Assembly (NCBI GenBank): GCA_963921425.1
Contig: OY992835.1
Coordinates: 21,948,001-22,012,000, forward strand
DNA length: 64,000 bases
Direction: 5' to 3'
From: Dryas octopetala
Lineage: Eukaryota; Streptophyta; Magnoliopsida; Rosales; Rosaceae
The notes under the pieces are model-generated. The model worked only from the letters and a program-made list of their open reading frames with translations, made no database searches and was not told the origin of the DNA. Position numbers and translations under genes: made by a program. Below, piece by piece: positions 47,388-56,603 of this stretch (within the stretch, counting starts at the first letter, position 1; the number at the start of each line of letters is the position of its first letter).

Positions 47388-49031
47388 ATTTTTTTATAAA
47401 TGAATTAGTGGTTTTATTTATTTTCTGCTGGAGTTTTCTAGGGTAGTTATATGATTATATCATATATGATATTATAAATGAACGCGGAATCAGGTAGATA
47501 TATATAATATTATATATGCATGATACCTGATGCGTTTCAAAAAGGAGTCAACTGCAAGTGATCGAAGAAGACAAATCTTCCATGTTTTCAGTTTTCACAT
47601 GTGATGGACGGACCAGACGCAAATCTTTCTTTGGCTACTTATATTCCTGCTTTTTTCAGTCAGAGTCTAATGTCTGTTTCTATATCTCTGTTGCTGTCCG
47701 TCGATCACGATACAAATTTACAAAATGTATATCTTTATTTTCCTTAAATAATTTTAACAGATTTATAAATAAGATTATCTAGTAATAACATGTCCTCTAC
47801 CTTAACTATGTGCACCTTCTTTATATACATATGAATATATGATACATAAAAATTTCTCAAATGAAAAGTTGAGTTTTTATTTGGACATGGTAAATTGGCC
47901 TATCCTGCCTGCAACTATGAGTATAGAGCCTTTGTGGCTCTGCTCTGCTCTCTATACCTTTTCAGAGTTCACAAATCTCTTGCGGTTGACCATCATTATC
48001 AAAACAGCCCAAATAGTTCTGATTGGACTGCTAGCAAACAGATCAAGGTTTCTGGTCAAAGTCCAACTCCTGTGAACCAAAAGCAGCACAATCTTGATTG
48101 CAAAATTTTATTATAATCCACAATTTGTGCCTTTGTGGTTAGAACTTAGAAGTTAGCAGCAGCTCCAACTTTTCCTCTAAAAAAAAAAAAAAAAAGAAAG
48201 CCCCATTTATCGTGGTTCTAGACTATGTGTCTTCAAAATGCTTAGATGTTATTGTCACAACTTTATTCTCATTTATAGTTCTTCATGTCTATGACGGACC
48301 AAATTGAAGTTTGGGTGGAGCAAGCTTCACCAATTCACCGTTTGTTAGCTCAGAGAAAGACCTATAACCAATAGGTCAGACTCTAGTACTCAAAGAAGAG
48401 AGTGGTGGTTTGATGAGAAAAAAACTAATAAATGCTAGTCTAAAAGGGAAAGATAGTTGTTAGTTCGCAACCTGGTTTGCAATTTAATTCCTTTCCTAGC
48501 ATCTGGTACATAAATTATGACAAATCATCTATTGCTTAATGAGAAAAAATAAAAAACTTTGGAATATAGAAAATTCAATGAAAAAGGTTGAGTAATAATA
48601 TGGTATTGAAATGCAATGAATGAAGCCATAGTGATCATTTTGTAGCTATTTATGTGTTTATTAATTGGTGTTGTAACTGTTGTTTTTCATTATTAATTTT
48701 TAATTTGATATAACAATTTAAATATTATTCTAATTTTGCTTTTCAACTTGATTTTGGGCTTAATTTTGAATAAATTAATTGTGATGGGTTGGGTCAGCCT
48801 TAGCCTTTGTATGAAATAGGCCCATTAGCTTGCCATTATTTGGGTTGTCCAGTTTCCAAATAAGGCCTAATCTGGAATTATGGCTCATGAGAGAAGCCCA
48901 AGCCCACCCAGAAAACAAGCTCCTTGTAGCAGCTTGGTGTCTTTGCTATTCAGTTTCATTCAGTAACTACCACTATTCTCTGTGTTTCCCTCCCGAAATC
49001 AACAAGAACCATTACCTCGACTTGAACACTA
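46717..49031. other. Intergenic (46.7-49.0 kb), long CT microsatellite
   Basis: Contains (CT)22 at 47339-47382 followed by a T run. The rest is AT-rich without coding signal. The 3' end leads to the fasciclin gene. Confidence 0.6.
47339..47382. repeat. (CT)22 microsatellite
   Basis: 44-bp uninterrupted CT run, the longest in the window and the best simple marker locus. Other shorter GA/CT tracts lie at 344-364, 2445-2480, 7077-7107, 16615-16636, 18491-18518 and about 31232-31290. AT tracts lie at 13765-13785 and 62355-62374. Confidence 0.9.
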
Positions 49032-50102
49032 ATGGCTTCTTCTTCTTCTTGCTGTACCCGTTGGCACGCAGCAGCCTCCTTCACCATGTCTGTAATATTG
49101 GCCTTTGTAGCAATCTCCATGACACTGCGTTCAAACCCCAAGAACGAAATCTCTCCAACCAAACCCATCAGCCACGTCACCTCACTCAGCGCTTCAAGAA
49201 CTCTGAGAAGAGCTGGGTTCAACATCATGGCCACCCTCCTCCAAGTCTCACCCGAACTCTTCCTCTCCTCTGAAAACTCAACCATCTTCGCTGTCAAAGA
49301 CTCTGCCATCTCCAACGCCTCTCTCCCTCCACACCTCTTGAAAAGCCTCCTTCAATACCATACCTCCCCTGTCAAGCTTTCCATGGAAGACCTTCTGAAG
49401 AAACCCCAAGGTAGCTGCTTGCCGACCCTTTATCGTAAAAAGAACATTGCAATCACAAAAGTTGATGAGAAAGAAAGATTGGTTCAGATCAATCATGTAT
49501 TGGTGTCACACCCCAATCTGTTTCTTGAAGGGTCCATTTCGGTTCATGGGGTTCTTGCCCCATTCTCTGCCTTGGATCCAAGAAATGTTTATCAGGGTTG
49601 GGATATTATTCAAGCACCAACCTGTGACTCTAATTCTAGCATGGTTTCTGATGCTCCTGACTCCAACAACATGGTTGAATGGTCCCGGATTGTCCGATTG
49701 CTATGCTCAAATGGGTTCGTTTCATTTGCCATTGGGCTGCACTCTGTTCTTGAAAGGATTCTTGAAGATCACAGGGGTTTGAATTCTGTGACAGTCTTTG
49801 TTCCACCAAGCTTGGAGTTTGTATCAGCACCTTCCCCTTTGCTTGAGAAGATTGTGAGGTTTCATATACTGCCTCAGAGGTTTACAAGCAGAGAGCTTAC
49901 ATCGTTGCCTGCCAGAACATTGCTCAGGACCCTGGTTCGTGATCAAGCTCTTGAGGTTACTGGGGCTACGAATTTCATGCAAGGATTGGTCATCAATGGA
50001 GTTCAAATTGTGGCGCCTGATATCTTTTCTTCCAAGAAGTTCATTGTCCACGGCATCTCCAGAGCTTTCCAGTTGGACGATCTGCCTAACACAGCAAGAT
50101 AA
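49032..50102 (+). CDS. Fasciclin-like arabinogalactan protein (FLA19/20/21 group)
   Basis: Intronless, 356 residues. An N-terminal hydrophobic segment at about 15-31 (FTMSVILAFVAISMTL) acts as signal peptide or anchor. A first fasciclin domain at about 50-190 has the H1-like STIFAVKDSAI and the YH-type QYHTSP; a second at about 225-350 has H1-like VTVFVPPSLEF, FHIL and H2-like LVINGVQIVAPDIF. Few Pro/Ala-rich AGP glycomodules are present and there is no hydrophobic GPI tail, which fits the divergent FLA19-21 group. Fasciclin domains mediate cell adhesion at the wall/plasma-membrane interface. The start at 49032 gives the complete signal sequence. Confidence 0.85.
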   Translation: MASSSSCCTRWHAAASFTMSVILAFVAISMTLRSNPKNEISPTKPISHVTSLSASRTLRRAGFNIMATLLQVSPELFLSSENSTIFAVKDSAISNASLPPHLLKSLLQYHTSPVKLSMEDLLKKPQGSCLPTLYRKKNIAITKVDEKERLVQINHVLVSHPNLFLEGSISVHGVLAPFSALDPRNVYQGWDIIQAPTCDSNSSMVSDAPDSNNMVEWSRIVRLLCSNGFVSFAIGLHSVLERILEDHRGLNSVTVFVPPSLEFVSAPSPLLEKIVRFHILPQRFTSRELTSLPARTLLRTLVRDQALEVTGATNFMQGLVINGVQIVAPDIFSSKKFIVHGISRAFQLDDLPNTAR

Positions 50103-50576
50103 GGTGGCTTCATATCAATGGGTGCTGGTAACAATATCAGTGTCTCTTCTCCCTCTCCCAATTCACATAACCTTGCATGTGGAGTACTTCTAGTTCCAGA
50201 GTATCGGAATACTGAAAATAACTAGGTTGATTTGTTGTTTTAGAAACATTAGTGTTTGCAACCCAAAATGGTTGTCTGTTTAGCATAATAGCATTACAAA
50301 TTGCTTTTGATGCATTTCAACAAGGTACTGCCAAGATGTAACAGAGAAGTGTAGGCTCATTGTATAGGCTCAAGAAATCAGTGATTCAATGAGTAGTTGA
50401 AGACTGTAAGTTGCAACTAGGGCACTATTGGGCTCTCAACTCGCAAATGGTTTTCAGCCTCATGTAACTGTGTTTTGGTGCAGGTTTCTGTAGATGAATG
50501 CTACTTGGAATTCATGGATGACAGGAACAGACCACAAACTGATATCTGTTTAAAGCACAAATTCTGCACATCATTC

Positions 50577-51782
50577 AGCCAAATTAACTAAAAGAGAATT
50601 AGAGGGACAAAAGAGAAATATCTGTCAATCAGTTGCTCCTACACAATCTGGGTATTCCACTATTCCTGATTTTTTCTTTCCTCTTTCTACTCCTCAACAA
50701 GGTTACAAAACCTAGTAACTCAAAGGGGCCGCACCTTATACACATTCATACTGTCATCTAATTTCCCTATCATTCAACATCTGCTGTGAATATCATCCAG
50801 CCATTACAATACCGAAGTCTACAAGAGGATCCAACATTAAGAGTATGAAACAACAGGAAAAAGTTCAATAAAAAGACTGAATCTTTTCTTGGGAGATATG
50901 CTACTTCCCAGTCAAGCTGTCTTGTAACAGTCTCTAGGGTTTTCGGTCGAATTTGTTTCCTGGAGTAGTTCATCTGATGAGTTCCTGCGTAATTTAAGTT
51001 CGAGAATCAGGATTCTGAAAGCTATCTTCTGTATGGATGTCCGATTCCCTTGTATAACTATTGATCAATGTCTTTCACGCTAGGAGATCATCAGCTTATG
51101 GCAGGAAGTATGGAGAGGAAGTCTGAGCCTCGGATCTCAATGAACCCTTTTATGAATCATCAACTTCAATTCAAGATGTAAAAAATTGCGAAACTATGTC
51201 CAGATCCGAATTCTCAAATCCAATGCTTCATCACTGAAAAAAATTAAGAACCTGTAAATAAGAAAAGTCGACTTGAGAAAATAAGAATGGGAAAGTAACT
51301 AAGAAAAGCCACATCAATCAGCTAAATTAACTAAAGCCAGACTGAAGGCATGGGAAAGTAAGAATTAGAGGGACAAAATATCTGTCAATCAGTTGCTCCT
51401 ACAATCCTACATAGTCTAGGTGTTCCATAATTCCATAATTTTGTTTTTCTCTAGGCCTCTCCTCCTCAACAAGGTTATGATACCTCGTAACACGAAAGGA
51501 CCATACCTTATACACATTCATGTTGTCATCTAATTCCCTTATCATTCAACATTTACCATGAATATCATCCGGCTATTACCATTACAACACAGTACAGCAG
51601 AAGATCCAACATTAGAGTATGAAACAACAATAAAAGAAGAAAATCAAAACTCAATAAGCCTTTTCATCAATCATCAACTTCAATTGTGAAACTATGTCTA
51701 GATCCGAATTCTCAAATTTAATGCTTCAGGACTGAGAGAATTTAAGAACCTGTAACTAAGAAAAGTCGACTTAAGAAAACCA
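50577..51782. repeat. Tandem duplication, about 740-bp unit, downstream of the methyltransferase gene
   Basis: Unit A 50577-51318 and unit B 51319 to about 51782. Shared words include AGAATTAGAGGGACAAAA, TCTGTCAATCAGTTGCTCCT, CTTATACACATTCAT, GATCCGAATTCTCAAAT and AAGAAAAGTCGACTT. Unit B lacks about 300 bp of the middle of unit A (about 50851-51150). Both lie on the 3' side of the minus-strand methyltransferase gene, and each has an acceptor-like TTTACAG/TTACAG on the minus strand, so one or both could be 3'-UTR exons. No conserved frame is seen. Confidence 0.8.
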
Positions 51783-52318
51783 GGTGTTGATATGGATAAT
51801 AAGCGATCTCTGGTATCAATCAATCATTATCAACCCACCAAAGAAGATGTTATCATAAATGTTTTTAGGTCAATTCACATTCAGCCACACATGTCTGTTT
51901 TGAAAAGTCCAAGCTAGTTCTAGGCTTCTAGTTTTAGCAAGTAGAATATCGTATTAACACTTTCAGCTAAGAAGAAAGCTTGGTGTTTTTGAATTCAACG
52001 AGACAAATATATTGTTGCATAACTAATACACAAACCTGCCTGCTCAGACGCAGGACTCAAAGATGAGAGGAAAGCAAAACATATATGAAAGCGAGACCAT
52101 TGACTCAACCCCAAACTCTTTCACAGCAGTTCTAAACTCAATCTAGATCAATTAAAGTTCTTACCAATTTGCTTAACTGATTTCCATAAGTCTTTTAAAT
52201 CCCAAATTCACATTATAAATAACTTACATTACCACCACAACTACACACAAACAAAAAATCATAAAGAAAAACAAATCAAATAAACATCTGAAACAAGAAG
52301 AGAAGAATTACTAAAAAT

Positions 52319-53005
52319 TCAAGGTAAATGCTTCATAATAATCCTTGTCATTCTCAAACCAATCAATGTTACATTCTGGGCACCAACAAACCGCGAATTC
52401 CTAAACAAAGCCACAATCTCCTTAACTTCCTCATCCCCACATTCGTCAACAACCACCACACACACCCCACCGCGCTTCACAGTCCTCTCCATCTCAGACA
52501 CATATCGAGACGGAAACAAGGCCTGAGCCAAACGAGCACTGAAGGCCAAATCAAAGACGCTATCAAAAAAGGGCAAGTTGTGGGGATCGGCCCGGCTCAC
52601 CAGAGGCGGCGAATCGAGGAGCTCGACGGCGGTGACGTCGGCGACGCCCAAGTGGAAGAGGGCCATGACCTCGTGGCCGGCGCCGGCGGAGACGCAGAGG
52701 ACTTTGGAGGCGTTGTGGAGGTGACCCAGATGGTAAAACGCGTTGAAGAAGCGGCTGAAGGATCGGACTTGGCTTTTCCAGGCCTTGGTGGACCAGAGGC
52801 GCTTGTTCTTCTTGTGCAGAGGGACGAGCTGGCGAGGCGAGGAGTCGCAGGTGGATTTCGGGAATCGAAGGTGGGGTTTCGGCGGCGAGTCACGTGAGAC
52901 GCACGTTTCTGGTGTTTGGAGGAAGAGCATGATGAAGGTGATGGTGGCTATGGTTATGGAGACGTATGAGAGCCTTTTCAAGAGTATCTCTATGTGCTTG
53001 TCCAT
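52319..53005 (-). CDS. Membrane-anchored SAM-dependent methyltransferase-like protein
   Basis: Intronless, 228 residues from MDKHIEILLKRL (53005); four extra codons upstream would need a TTG start. One N-terminal membrane span at about 12-33 (YVSITIATITFIMLFLQ) is followed by a class I methyltransferase-like fold: VLCVSAGAGHEVMAL is motif I, AVELLDSPPLV follows as the acidic strand, then LPFFDSVFDLAFSARLAQALFP and the late VKRGGVCVVVVDECG strand. This resembles the small Golgi- or ER-anchored plant methyltransferase-like proteins (recalled example At1g24480); substrate unknown. Motif I has SAGAGHE in place of the usual GxGxG, so activity is unproven. Codons are strikingly GC-rich between 52570 and 52900. 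Confidence 0.78.
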   Translation of the reverse strand: MDKHIEILLKRLSYVSITIATITFIMLFLQTPETCVSRDSPPKPHLRFPKSTCDSSPRQLVPLHKKNKRLWSTKAWKSQVRSFSRFFNAFYHLGHLHNASKVLCVSAGAGHEVMALFHLGVADVTAVELLDSPPLVSRADPHNLPFFDSVFDLAFSARLAQALFPSRYVSEMERTVKRGGVCVVVVDECGDEEVKEIVALFRNSRFVGAQNVTLIGLRMTRIIMKHLP

Positions 53006-53669
53006 AACAGAGACCAAAGCTTGTGGTTACAGGCTTTGTAGCTGAGTCGTTCACAATGGAGACGATGGAGTTGCGAGCACTGAGGACAGAATTGGCTCTG
53101 CAACTCGGAACACATGTCGCTCTATCACCCACTTGGTATACGCCAATTATTTTACTGAAAAGCCCTCATGGTTTAATATAATTACCAAAATCCCTCTCTT
53201 ATTTTAAGACAATTTTTTGTCCTTGTAATTTATCACAATTTGCACTTTGTCCCCATAATCTATTTTTGTTATTTTCGTACTTACAGTTTTATTTTGTTAT
53301 TTTAGTTGTGAATTCTGTTTATTTCCAATTTTCCATACATTTTTTGTTTTAAGACTGAAAGAATTTTTGGCCCTTATAAATTTTTATAGTTTCATAATTT
53401 TCATTCTGTTATTACCTTTTAGTTGTAGATTATGTTTATTTCTATCAGTTTCGTTATCATTTGTATCCTTATAATTTTATTTATTAATATTTTGTTCCTA
53501 TAGTTTCAACTATTTGTTTTCTTTATAATTTCAGTTTATCATTACGTTTTTCCTTATAGTTTGATTCCAAAAAACCACAAAAGTAAACTATAGATAGTCT
53601 AGAATGAACTTAGTTGAAGTTTTAGACACAACTCTAGAGGAGGTGCTTGTTTTCTGAAGCGTCCCGGCA
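53006..53669. promoter_or_regulatory. Head-to-head spacer (664 bp) between methyltransferase and PPR genes
   Basis: Divergent starts at 53005 (-) and 53670 (+) share this spacer, so a bidirectional promoter is possible. From 53160 to 53580 it is filled by degenerate T-rich repeats (TTTGTCC/TTTGTTCC.., GTTATTTTAGTTGTGAATT / TTACCTTTTAGTTGTAGATT), which looks like a worn repeat inserted between the genes. No TATA box is clear. Confidence 0.5.
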
Positions 53670-55901
53670 ATGGCTGTGGGTCTAACTCTCATAAAGAGAG
53701 TCTCAGTGCTTCCCCTTCCCGCCAAATTCCGAACGTTGGCTCCGAAAACGGTAACATCATTTGAATTTGGATTTCCCGTTTCTTTTTCGTTCACCTTCTT
53801 CCCCAGCCACTATTGTTCGTCTCCTCTCCGTTTGGACCCGTACTACGACGACGGCCAACTCCTCAACTACCGCTACGATCCCGACTCCGTCTACGCCTCT
53901 CTCATTGATGATTCGACCCAGAAGAGCCACTTGGGTCAAATCCATGCGCAGTTACTAGTGTTGGGGTTGCAAGACAGTGGCTTTTTAATCACCAAATTGG
54001 TGAATGCCTGCACAAATCTTGGGTATATTTGGTATGCCCGTCGGGTGTTCGATCAATTTACTGATCCGGAAGTGTTTTTGTGGAATGCAATCATTAGGGG
54101 ATATTCTAAGCACAATGTGTTTGCTGATGCTATTCAAATGTACTGTAGGATGCAAGAAATGGGTGTCTCTCCAGATGCTTTTACTTTTCCTCATGTGCTT
54201 AAAGCTTGCAGTGGCTTTCCGGCACTTGAAATGGGTCGCCGGGTTCATGGCCAGGTATTTAGACATGGGTTTGAATCAGATGTGTTTGTGCAAAATGGTC
54301 TCGTGGCGTTGTATGCCAAATGTGGTCAAATAGAGCGTGCTAGGACTGTGTTTGATTGCTTATGTGAGAGGACAATTGTTTCGTGGACTTCAATCATTTC
54401 AGGGTATGTTCAGAATGGCCAGCCTTGTGAGGCTTTAAGGATTTTTAGTTGGATGAGAAAATTGAATGTGAAATCAGATTGGATTGTTCTAGTTAGTGTT
54501 CTCAAAGCTTATACCGATGTAGAGGACGTGGGACAGGGGATATCTGTTCATGGTTGTGTAATCAAAATGGGTCTTGAAAATGAACCTGACTTGCTCATTT
54601 CACTCACAGCCATGTATGCAAAAAGTGGGCAGGTGATGGTTGCCAGATCATTTTTCGATCAGATGGAAACACCAAATGTAATGTTGTGGAATGCTATGAT
54701 TTCTGGTTATGCGAAGAATGGCTATGCTGAGCAAGCTGTAGAACTATTCGGTGAGATGATCGCTAAAAACATTAGAACAGATTCAATTACTATGAGGTCT
54801 GCTATTTTCGCGGGCGCCCAGGTGGGTTCCCTTGAATTAGCAAGATGGATGGATGATTATATCAGCAACAGTGAGTATAGAAATCATGTCTTTGTTAACA
54901 CAGCCCTAATTGATATGTATGCAAAATGTGGGAGTGTAGATTTTGCTCGCATGGTTTTTGATAGAACACCTAACAAAGATGTTGTTGTGTGGAGTGCAAT
55001 GATTGTGGGATATGGATTGCATGGTCGAGGACGAGAAGCCATTGATCTTTACCATTCCATGGAGCAGGCTGGGGTGCTACCAAATGATGTCACCTTTCTT
55101 GGGCTCCTCACTGCATGCAACCATTCAGGCCTTGTAGAAGAGGGATGGGAGCTTTTCCACCGCATGAGAGACTACAGGATTGAGCCTGCCAACCAACACT
55201 ATGCTTGTGTGGTGGATCTTCTTGGACGTGCAGGTCATTTGGATCAAGCTTTCAATTTTATCATGAAGATGCCAATTAAACCTGGCATAAGTGTATGGGG
55301 AGCACTTCTGAGTTCATGCAAGAATTATCGCCGAGTGACTTTGGGAGAATATGCTGCAGAACAGCTTTTCTCGTTAGATCCATATAATACAGGTCATTAT
55401 GTGCAACTCTCAAATCTCTATGCTTCAGCCTGTTTATGGGATCGTGTTGCAAAGTTACGAGTATTGATGAGGGAGAAAGGACTTACTAAGGACCTTGGAT
55501 ATAGTATGATTGAGATCAATGGGAAGCTTCAGGCATTTTGCGTGGGAGACAAGTCACATCCAAGGTCCAAGGAAATTTACGAAGAGCTTGAGAGTCTGGA
55601 GAGAAGGTTGAAGGATGCTGGATTTGTCCCGCATGTAGAATCTGTTCTGCACGACTTGAGTTATGAAGAGACAGAGGAGACACTTTGTAATCATAGTGAG
55701 AGGCTGGCAATTGCTTATGGCCTCATCAGTACTGCTCCGGGAACTACCCTTAGGATAACCAAAAATCTTCGAGCATGTGTAAATTGTCATTCAGCAACCA
55801 AGCTAATATCTAAGCTTGTTAATAGGGAGATAGTTGTTAGGGATACAAAGCGTTTCCATCATTTTAAGGACGGATGTTGTTCCTGTGGAGATTACTGGTG
55901 A
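53670..55901 (+). CDS. MEF22: DYW-type pentatricopeptide repeat protein, MEF22 (At3g12770) orthologue
   Basis: Intronless, 743 residues. PPR proteins of the PLS-DYW class bind organellar RNA base by base and convert C to U; the recalled Arabidopsis relative is a mitochondrial editing factor. The arrangement is an N-terminal presequence-like Ser/Arg-rich stretch, then successive PLS repeats (VFLWNAIIRGYSKHN, TIVSWTSIISGYVQNG, VMLWNAMISGYAKNG, VVVWSAMIVGYGLHG), E/E+ region and DYW domain. The deaminase HSE motif is at 675-677, CVNC at 703-706 and CSCGDYW at the C-terminus, so zinc and catalytic residues are intact. The terminal DYW is complete. Long stretches match my recollection of At3g12770. 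The first ATG fits a transit peptide rich in Arg, Lys and Ser with few acidic residues. Confidence 0.92.
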   Translation: MAVGLTLIKRVSVLPLPAKFRTLAPKTVTSFEFGFPVSFSFTFFPSHYCSSPLRLDPYYDDGQLLNYRYDPDSVYASLIDDSTQKSHLGQIHAQLLVLGLQDSGFLITKLVNACTNLGYIWYARRVFDQFTDPEVFLWNAIIRGYSKHNVFADAIQMYCRMQEMGVSPDAFTFPHVLKACSGFPALEMGRRVHGQVFRHGFESDVFVQNGLVALYAKCGQIERARTVFDCLCERTIVSWTSIISGYVQNGQPCEALRIFSWMRKLNVKSDWIVLVSVLKAYTDVEDVGQGISVHGCVIKMGLENEPDLLISLTAMYAKSGQVMVARSFFDQMETPNVMLWNAMISGYAKNGYAEQAVELFGEMIAKNIRTDSITMRSAIFAGAQVGSLELARWMDDYISNSEYRNHVFVNTALIDMYAKCGSVDFARMVFDRTPNKDVVVWSAMIVGYGLHGRGREAIDLYHSMEQAGVLPNDVTFLGLLTACNHSGLVEEGWELFHRMRDYRIEPANQHYACVVDLLGRAGHLDQAFNFIMKMPIKPGISVWGALLSSCKNYRRVTLGEYAAEQLFSLDPYNTGHYVQLSNLYASACLWDRVAKLRVLMREKGLTKDLGYSMIEINGKLQAFCVGDKSHPRSKEIYEELESLERRLKDAGFVPHVESVLHDLSYEETEETLCNHSERLAIAYGLISTAPGTTLRITKNLRACVNCHSATKLISKLVNREIVVRDTKRFHHFKDGCCSCGDYW

Positions 55902-56603
55902 AAGGGAAGGCCAGCAGTAAAGTTTTCTGGGTTCAGTTCAGCTTTGCACAAGGACACAAGTTAGTTCTCCATCCATCTATATGAGAATCCGATTCTTAGT
56001 TGAAGGAGCAAGTTACCCATGGATTCATTTGTACATGCAGAATTTACATGAATAATCGGCAATATGGTAAACTCCGAAAGAAGGGGTCACCCTAGTAATG
56101 CTTAAAGTAGCTTGAATTTAAGGTGCTGTAAATTACCACTCATGTCATATTCTACTTCACTGCCATTGACACATTAAACCCTTTCAGTACCAGAATCCCA
56201 GGATTACTGTCTATATCTGCAGGTTTTCTACATCAGAGTTTAGACTTGCAAAAGCGGTTGATGCTGAGATAATCAGACAAAGCATGCAACCACAAAATGC
56301 ATCACTGGTATTGAATAAATAGCAAAAAAAAATTCATGGTGTGTGGCTGTTAGCTAAAGAATTGTACGAGTATAAAAACAAGTCATTTTGAGGATAAGAG
56401 GCGTGGCTAAAATAATTCGACCAATTCATCTGAGACTCCTCAGAGGACAAAAATACTTTCAGCCAGTCACAACCTGCCATGTTAGCAGTTTGGCTAAATG
56501 CCACATATGGATTGCTATAAATACGTGATTTTCTCTAATTGAAAGAGGTTGTGTAAGTTAAATTCCCAAAATGCTTTAACCAGTTGCAGAAGAAACAATT
56601 TAC
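55902..56603. other. Spacer between PPR and first F-box gene
   Basis: 700 bp holding the PPR 3' region and the presumed F-box promoter. No gene, repeat or strong motif seen. Confidence 0.6.

Noticed and set aside
52328-52897. Long plus-strand frame (189 codons) opposite the methyltransferase gene
   Set aside because: It is a stop-poor shadow produced by the GC-rich coding strand; no domain and no start context.
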